64,000 nucleotides of DNA from Phenylobacterium hankyongense (GTDB lineage Bacteria > Pseudomonadota > Alphaproteobacteria > Caulobacterales > Caulobacteraceae), in the NCBI RefSeq assembly GCF_003254505.1, contig NZ_QFYP01000001.1, positions 2,960,001-3,024,000 of the forward strand. Direction: 5' to 3'. The notes beneath the pieces are model-generated. The model worked only from the letters and a program-made list of their open reading frames with translations. It had not been told where the DNA came from and did not search any database. The position numbers and the translations under genes are program-made. Below, in pieces: positions 58,711 through 64,000 of this stretch (position 1 is the first letter of the stretch; each line of letters starts with the position of its first letter).

Positions 58711-59495
58711 GCCTGGCCCCTCCCGTTGGCCTTGCCGTTGCTCTTCGGCTTGGCCGGGTAGACCGCGCCCATCGGCTTGGGGCGCTCGGTCCGGCGGCAG
58801 ACGAACACCTCCTGTTCGGGATTCTCGACGATCTCGAAACCGGCGCTGCGCAGCATGGCCGCCGAACAGGCCGCGTTGGGCGCCCACCAGTTGGTCCAGT
58901 CGTTGGCGTACTCGTGCTCGATGAAGTGCATCTTCGGATAGCCGGGACTGTCGAAGTGGTCCTGCTCGAAGAAGTCGTAGTCGGCGCGCACCGCGTCGAC
59001 CTCGGGCGACCCGCGCTGCATCGACTGGAAGATCAGCAGGTCGCGGGCGACGTTGTCGTGGATCAGGTCCAGCGCCAGCAGCGGATGGCGCAGGTGGTAG
59101 AGCACGCCCATGAACAGCACGATGTCGAAGGTCTCGCCGAGCCCGCCGACGTCGTAGACCGACAGCTTGCGGAACTCGATGTCCTGGCCTGTCACCTCGG
59201 CGGCGAACCGGGCCTGCTCGAGGTAGCGCTCGTCGAAGTCGATCCCCAGCACCCGGTCGGCGCCGCGGCGCTTCATCTCGATGGAATAGAAGCCGGCGTT
59301 GCAGCCGATATCGAGCACCGTCATGCCCGCCAGCTCGGTCGGGATCGCGTGCTGGAACAGCCGCCACTTGACGTTCGGATAGTCGTTCAGGAAGTGATTG
59401 GGGGCGGTCTGCACCCCGTTGAGGTCGATGTTGTGGAACCAGTCGCCGAGCGCCGTGGCGCGCTCGCGGATCTGGTCGCCGGTCAGGATCGTCAT
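58707..59495 (-). CDS. CmoB-like SAM-dependent methyltransferase
   Basis: The 262-residue protein starts at ATG 59495, overlapping the histidine phosphatase stop (ATGA). It has DWFHNIDLNGVQTAPNHF, the SAM motif VLDIGCNAGFYSIEM, DERYLEQARFA, and an acidic loop FMGVLYHLRHPLLAL. This is the layout of a CmoB-related class I methyltransferase family often found in sugar-biosynthetic cassettes, not of RNA-specific CmoB itself. It ends in a Lys/Gly-rich tail and overlaps the glycosidase gene by four bases. Confidence 0.8.
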   Translation of the reverse strand: MTILTGDQIRERATALGDWFHNIDLNGVQTAPNHFLNDYPNVKWRLFQHAIPTELAGMTVLDIGCNAGFYSIEMKRRGADRVLGIDFDERYLEQARFAAEVTGQDIEFRKLSVYDVGGLGETFDIVLFMGVLYHLRHPLLALDLIHDNVARDLLIFQSMQRGSPEVDAVRADYDFFEQDHFDSPGYPKMHFIEHEYANDWTNWWAPNAACSAAMLRSAGFEIVENPEQEVFVCRRTERPKPMGAVYPAKPKSNGKANGRGQA

Positions 59496-60088
59496 CGGGG
59501 CGCCTCGTTGATGCCCAGGACCTTCGCGCCCCAGTCGCCGACGGCGACGGTGCTCACCGAGGCGGGGCTGATCTCCAGCCGCTGATGCTGGTCGAGCGAC
59601 AGGCCGAGCACCTGGGCGAGGATCGCCTTGATGGCGTCGCCGTGGCTGACCGCGGCGATGAGCTGGCCGGAATGCCGCTCGCAGGCGGCATCGAGCCAGC
59701 GGCGCAGCCGCAGCTGCACCTCCAGCATGCTCTCGCCGCCCGGCGCGCGCGCCAGCGTACGGGCCTGGTTCCACAGGCCCCAGGCAGGGTCGCCGTCCAG
59801 GTCCTCGAACCGCGCGCCGGTCCAGGCGCCGAAGTCGATCTCCTGCAGGTCGGCGGCGACCTGGACAGGCAGGCCCAGCGCCTCGGCGATCGGCTCCGCC
59901 GTCTGGCGGGCGCGTTCCAGCGGGCTCGCGTAGATCGCGACGATCGGCTCGCGCGACAGGCGCTGCGCCAGCCCGCGGGCTTCGGCGCGCCCCTGCTCGC
60001 TGAGGATCACGCCCGGCATGCGTCCGCACAGGATACGTCCGAGCCGGTCGTGGGAGCCGTGGCGCACGAAGGACACCGTGGTCGTCAC
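59492..60088 (-). CDS. Histidine-phosphatase family protein
   Basis: The 198-residue protein starts at GTG 60088 (four-base overlap with the inositol synthase stop, GTGA). It has the RHG catalytic start (R9, H10, G11), [23 protein letters not shown], and the second His region VSHGDAIK. The family includes phosphoglycerate mutases and small phosphate-ester phosphatases. In this operon, removal of phosphate from an inositol or sugar phosphate is a reasonable inference. Confidence 0.85.
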   Translation of the reverse strand: MTTTVSFVRHGSHDRLGRILCGRMPGVILSEQGRAEARGLAQRLSREPIVAIYASPLERARQTAEPIAEALGLPVQVAADLQEIDFGAWTGARFEDLDGDPAWGLWNQARTLARAPGGESMLEVQLRLRRWLDAACERHSGQLIAAVSHGDAIKAILAQVLGLSLDQHQRLEISPASVSTVAVGDWGAKVLGINEAPR

Positions 60089-61206
60089 GAGGCCAGCCGC
60101 ACCTTCGCCCGGGCCTTCTCGGGCGGCGCGTCGCCGGCTTCGATGAATTGCAGGGTGCGTTCGCGCGCCTCGTTGTCGGTGTACTGCTCGGGCGGCGACT
60201 TCATGAAATAGCTCGACGGGCCGAGCAGGGGGCCGGCCAGCTTGCGGTCCAGGCCCAGCTTGGCGCAGCGGACGGCGTCGATGACGATACCCGCCGAGTT
60301 CGGGCTGTCCCAGACCTCCAGCTTCAGCTCGACGTTCAGCGGCACGCCGCCGAAGGTGGTGCCTTCGACGCGGATGTGGGCCCACTTGCGGTCGGTGAGC
60401 CAGGGTACGTAGTCGCTCGGCCCCACGTGGACGTCGTCGGGGTCGAGGGGAACGTCGAACTGGCTGGTGACGGCCTGGGTCTTGGAGATCTTCTTCGAGC
60501 TCAGCCGCTCGCGCTCCAGCATGTTCTTGAAGTCGGCGTTGCCGCCGAAGTTCAACTGATAGGTGCGGTCGATCCGCACCCCGCGCTCGCGGAACAGGTT
60601 GGCCAGCACCCGGTGGATGATGGTCGCGCCGACCTGGCTCTTGATGTCGTCGCCGATGATCGGCAAGCCGCGCTGCTCGAACCGCCGCGCCCAGGCCGGG
60701 TCGGAGGCGATGAACACCGGGATGCAGTTGACGAAGGCGCAGCCAGCCTCCAGCGCCTGCTCGGCGTAGTACTCCGTGGCGCGCTGCGAGCCGACCGGGA
60801 GGTAGGAGACCAGGATCTCCGCGCCGGAGCCTCTCAGCGCCTGCGCAACGTCGACCGGCGGCGCGTCCGCCTCGGCGATGTCGTCGGCCATGTACTGGCC
60901 GATGCCGTCCAACGTCGGCCCCCGCTGCACCGTCACCCCGGTCCGCGCCGGCTTCGCGAACTGGAAGGTGTTGTTGGGCGGGCAGAGAATCGCCTCGCCG
61001 AGCTCGCGGCCGACCTTGCCGGCATGGATGTCGAAGGCGGCGGCGAGCTCGATGTCGCCGACGTGGTAGCCGCCCAGCTCGACGTTCATCAGCCCGGGGG
61101 GCGGCGCGTTGCGGCTGGCGTCGGCGTAGTGGGTCAGGCCCTGGACGAAGGACGAGGCGCAGTTGCCCACGCCGACGATCCCCACACGAAGCTTGTTCCG
61201 GCTCAT
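60085..61206 (-). CDS. ino1: myo-Inositol-1-phosphate synthase
   Basis: This enzyme converts glucose 6-phosphate to myo-inositol 1-phosphate (D-inositol 3-phosphate) with NAD. The 373-residue protein starts at ATG 61206 (the frame opens at GTG 61209). It shows the Rossmann start ([19 protein letters not shown]), [39 protein letters not shown] and the LNFGGNADF family block. It is the first gene of a seven-gene, tightly overlapped minus-strand operon, and the best indication that the cluster makes an inositol-derived product. Confidence 0.93.
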   Translation of the reverse strand: MSRNKLRVGIVGVGNCASSFVQGLTHYADASRNAPPPGLMNVELGGYHVGDIELAAAFDIHAGKVGRELGEAILCPPNNTFQFAKPARTGVTVQRGPTLDGIGQYMADDIAEADAPPVDVAQALRGSGAEILVSYLPVGSQRATEYYAEQALEAGCAFVNCIPVFIASDPAWARRFEQRGLPIIGDDIKSQVGATIIHRVLANLFRERGVRIDRTYQLNFGGNADFKNMLERERLSSKKISKTQAVTSQFDVPLDPDDVHVGPSDYVPWLTDRKWAHIRVEGTTFGGVPLNVELKLEVWDSPNSAGIVIDAVRCAKLGLDRKLAGPLLGPSSYFMKSPPEQYTDNEARERTLQFIEAGDAPPEKARAKVRLAS

Positions 61207-61311
61207 CACGCCCCTGCGCTGGCTGTCCGGTGGCGGCCGTGGCAGCTCCCGGGGGTAAGTACCGTAGGCAAGAACAGACTTGGCTTGAGCTTTGTTCCTA
61301 GAATAACGAAA

Positions 61312-61404
61312 CGCCGGAACTGAATTGCCATATGACGAGATGGGCGCGCGTCAAAGCTAAAACGCCCCCTAGATAAAGCAACAAATGGCAATGACGTTCC
61401 GGCG
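61312..61404. repeat. Inverted repeat with 23-base arms
   Basis: Left arm 61312-61334 and right arm 61382-61404 are complementary at 19 of 23 positions by eye, with cores GCCGGAAC / GTTCCGGC and TTGCCAT / ATGGCAA. The interior is 47 bases. Possible regulatory hairpin or a pair of operators facing each other. Confidence 0.7.
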
Positions 61405-61406
61405 AA

Positions 61407-61445
61407 CATCTGCAATTGCTGCCATAAGGCTGCGCTTTGCAGATG
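61407..61445. repeat. Hairpin downstream of the inverted repeat
   Basis: Outer arms CATCTGCA (61407-61414) and TGCAGATG (61438-61445) are exact complements; inner pairing with GCTGCC and GGCTGC extends it to a four-base loop ATAA with bulges. Confidence 0.6.
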
Positions 61446-61735
61446 GAGTGCTGTACAATCTTGCGGAACTTACATGAAGATGAAGGGGTTAGCGCGGCGG
61501 GTGTGACTGCGAGGGACCGCCATGATCCAGGCGAAGAGACGACGCGTCGGCGCGAGGTCGCGCCACGCCGCTCACTGCCGCCGCGTAGCCGAGCGAAGAA
61601 CAGGTCCCCGCGGTCTTCTGGCTGTTGACCTCGAAACACCTCGCCGCGCGCGGCAGGGCGCAGCGGCGCAGGGCGCCCCGAAACGGACCGCGCCCCCCGC
61701 CGACCCTTTCATCTCGCTCAGCTCCTGAGCGCGAG

Positions 61736-62844
61736 ATGGCGGACACCGTTCTCATCACCGGCGGCGCCGGGTTCATCGGCCGCCACCTGGCCCAGGCGCT
61801 GCTCGATCGCGGCGACCAGGTGCGCGTGCTCGACAGCCTCATCGAGCAGGTCCACCCGACCCGCGAGCGGCCGGCGGAGCTGGCCTCCGACGTCGAGCTG
61901 ATCACCGGCGACGTCCGCGACGAGGCCGCCGTCCTGCGGGCGCTGAAGGGCGTCGACAAGGTGGTCCACCTCGCGGCCGAGGTCGGCGTCGGCCAGAGCA
62001 TGTACGCGGTCGCCCGCTACACCTCGGTCAATGACTACGGCGCCGCGGTGCTGTTCCAGCAGCTGATCGACAACCCGGTGGAGCGGGTGGTCGTGGCCTC
62101 GTCGATGTCGATCTACGGGGAGGGCCTCTATCGCACCCGGGACGGCGAGCTGCGCGAGGACGTGGTCCGCGGCGGCCGCAATCCCGACGGCTCCTGGGAC
62201 CCGCTCGACGAGCGGGGCCGCCCGATGCTCCCGGTTCCCACGCCGGAGACCAAGGGCAATGGCCTGAAGTCGGTCTACGCCATCGGCAAGTTCGTGCAGG
62301 AGCGGCTGACGCTGACGCTGACCAAGCAGTACGGCATGGCCGGCTCGGCGCTCAGGCTCTGGAACGCCTATGGGCCCGGGCAGGCGCTCTCCAATCCCTA
62401 CACCGGCGTGCTGGCGATCTTCGCCTCGCGGATCGCCAACGGCCAGGCCCCGATGGTGTTCGAGGACGGCCAGCAGCGCCGCGACTTCGTGCATGTCCGC
62501 GACGTGGCCCGGGCCTTCCTGCTGGCGCTGGACGCGGCGGCGGCGGACGGCGAGGTGTTCAACATCGGCTCGGGCGAAGAACGCACGGTCGAGGAGGTGG
62601 CTCGCCTGCAGGCGGCGGCCATGGGCCGGCCCGACCTGACGCCGGAGATCGCCGGCAAGGCCCGCGCCGGCGACATCCGCCACTGCATTCCCGACCTGGC
62701 CAAGGCGCAGGGGGTTCTGGGCTATCGCGCCCGCGAGGATTTCGCCGACGGGCTCGCGGAGCTGGCCGAATGGGTCGCCCGCCAGGAGGCCGAGGACCGG
62801 GGGGTCGAAGCCCGCAAGGAGCTCGAGATGCGCGGGCTGGTGGC

Positions 62845-62848
<4 letters not shown>
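61736..62848 (+). CDS. NAD-dependent nucleotide-sugar epimerase/dehydratase
   Basis: The 370-residue extended SDR enzyme starts at ATG 61736; the frame is open further up but without a ribosome site. The NAD motif is GGAGFIGRHLA and the catalytic YxxxK is YAIGK (about residues 180-185), with SSMSIYGEG (Ser region) and RLWNAYGPGQALSN. It acts on a nucleotide sugar; which one cannot be told. First gene of the plus-strand operon opposite the inositol operon. Confidence 0.85.
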
Positions 62849-63911
<1,063 letters not shown>

Positions 63912-63915
<4 letters not shown>

Positions 63916-64000
63916 GGTCGGCGGCGTCCTCGGCGCCCCGGGTCCTGATGACCGCCGACGCCGTGGGCGGCGTCTGGACCTACGCCGTGGACCTCGCGCT
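63912..64000 (+). CDS. Glycosyltransferase, cut by the window edge
   Basis: GTG 63912 overlaps the previous stop by four bases (GTGA). Only about 29 residues are visible; after a short basic start they include RVLMTADAVGGVWTYAVDLA, a typical N-terminal Gly-rich loop of GT-B (family 4) glycosyltransferases. The rest lies outside the window. Confidence 0.7.

Larger units (their letters stand above)
61207..61735. promoter_or_regulatory. Divergent intergenic region with two inverted repeats
   Basis: This separates the inositol operon (minus) from the epimerase operon (plus) and is locally AT-richer. It contains a long inverted repeat with arms 61312-61334 and 61382-61404 (23 bases, four mismatches, 47-base interior) and a hairpin at 61407-61445 with arms CATCTGCA and TGCAGATG and loop ATAA. 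A TACAAT box occurs at 61450-61455. Promoters for both operons are expected here, but I cannot set their positions. Positions 61456-61735 show no convincing gene. Confidence 0.6.

Overview
The window looks like a GC-rich alphaproteobacterial chromosome of the Caulobacterales type (Caulobacter or Phenylobacterium relatives). Support: the gene run murA, DUF2948, hisD ... UPF0262, low-molecular-weight phosphatase, infA, maf, RNase E/G-like, yacG, tRNA-Phe; a tRNA-His with A73; TonB-dependent receptors; and frequent GTG/TTG starts. The assignment is from memory of these families, not from a database search.

Positions 1 to about 19024 are the right-hand part of a P22-like podovirus prophage. Morphogenesis genes run left to right: portal (1187-3112), scaffold (4047-4877), coat (5707-6876), head-tail adaptor-like (8026-8664), tail/fibre proteins (8910-10599), gp10-like stabilisation/hub protein (11549-13081), GNAT-like protein and a putative ejection protein (13078-14406). 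A lysis cassette follows: XhlA-like protein, holin-like protein, M15 endolysin and an overlapping Rz/Rz1 spanin pair (14384-15965). The large terminase, integrase and repressor are not in the window and would lie to the left. The gene junctions are repeatedly occupied by less GC-rich accessory cassettes, several with their own promoter or terminator: membrane proteins, a frameshifted antisense gene, and a TPR-glycosyltransferase next to a glycine-rich tail adhesin. The right end carries a 2OG-Fe(II) oxygenase, an ELM1-like protein, DUF2239 and DUF3617 proteins. A 25-bp copy of the tRNA-Thr 3' end at 19000-19024, repeated in the intact tRNA-Thr at 21518-21542, marks the probable attachment site. 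Between the two copies lie a secreted PQQ-type sugar dehydrogenase and an SMP-30-like propeller protein.

Positions 21600-33600 are conserved chromosome: murA to yacG as above (with a fatty acid desaturase and an MscS channel placed between hisD and UPF0262), tRNA-Phe, an exbB-exbD-tonB energy-transduction operon and tRNA-His. Positions 33667-44113 hold a tripartite RND efflux operon on the minus strand (adaptor, two RND pumps, NodT-type outer-membrane channel) with a divergent TetR regulator. Then come a TonB-dependent receptor, an MFS permease, and gltB-gltD (glutamate synthase).

Positions 54331-64000 are the most unusual part. A tightly overlapping minus-strand operon runs inositol-3-phosphate synthase, histidine phosphatase, CmoB-like methyltransferase, a clan-A-type glycosidase whose motif order is circularly permuted, a dual-specificity phosphatase, a phosphoribosyltransferase/kinase-like fusion, and a CgeB-like glycosyltransferase. 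It diverges from a plus-strand operon of two nucleotide-sugar epimerases and a glycosyltransferase cut by the window edge. The intergenic region between them has two large inverted repeats. My inference is that this is a little-described pathway for an inositol- and sugar-containing metabolite or glycoconjugate.
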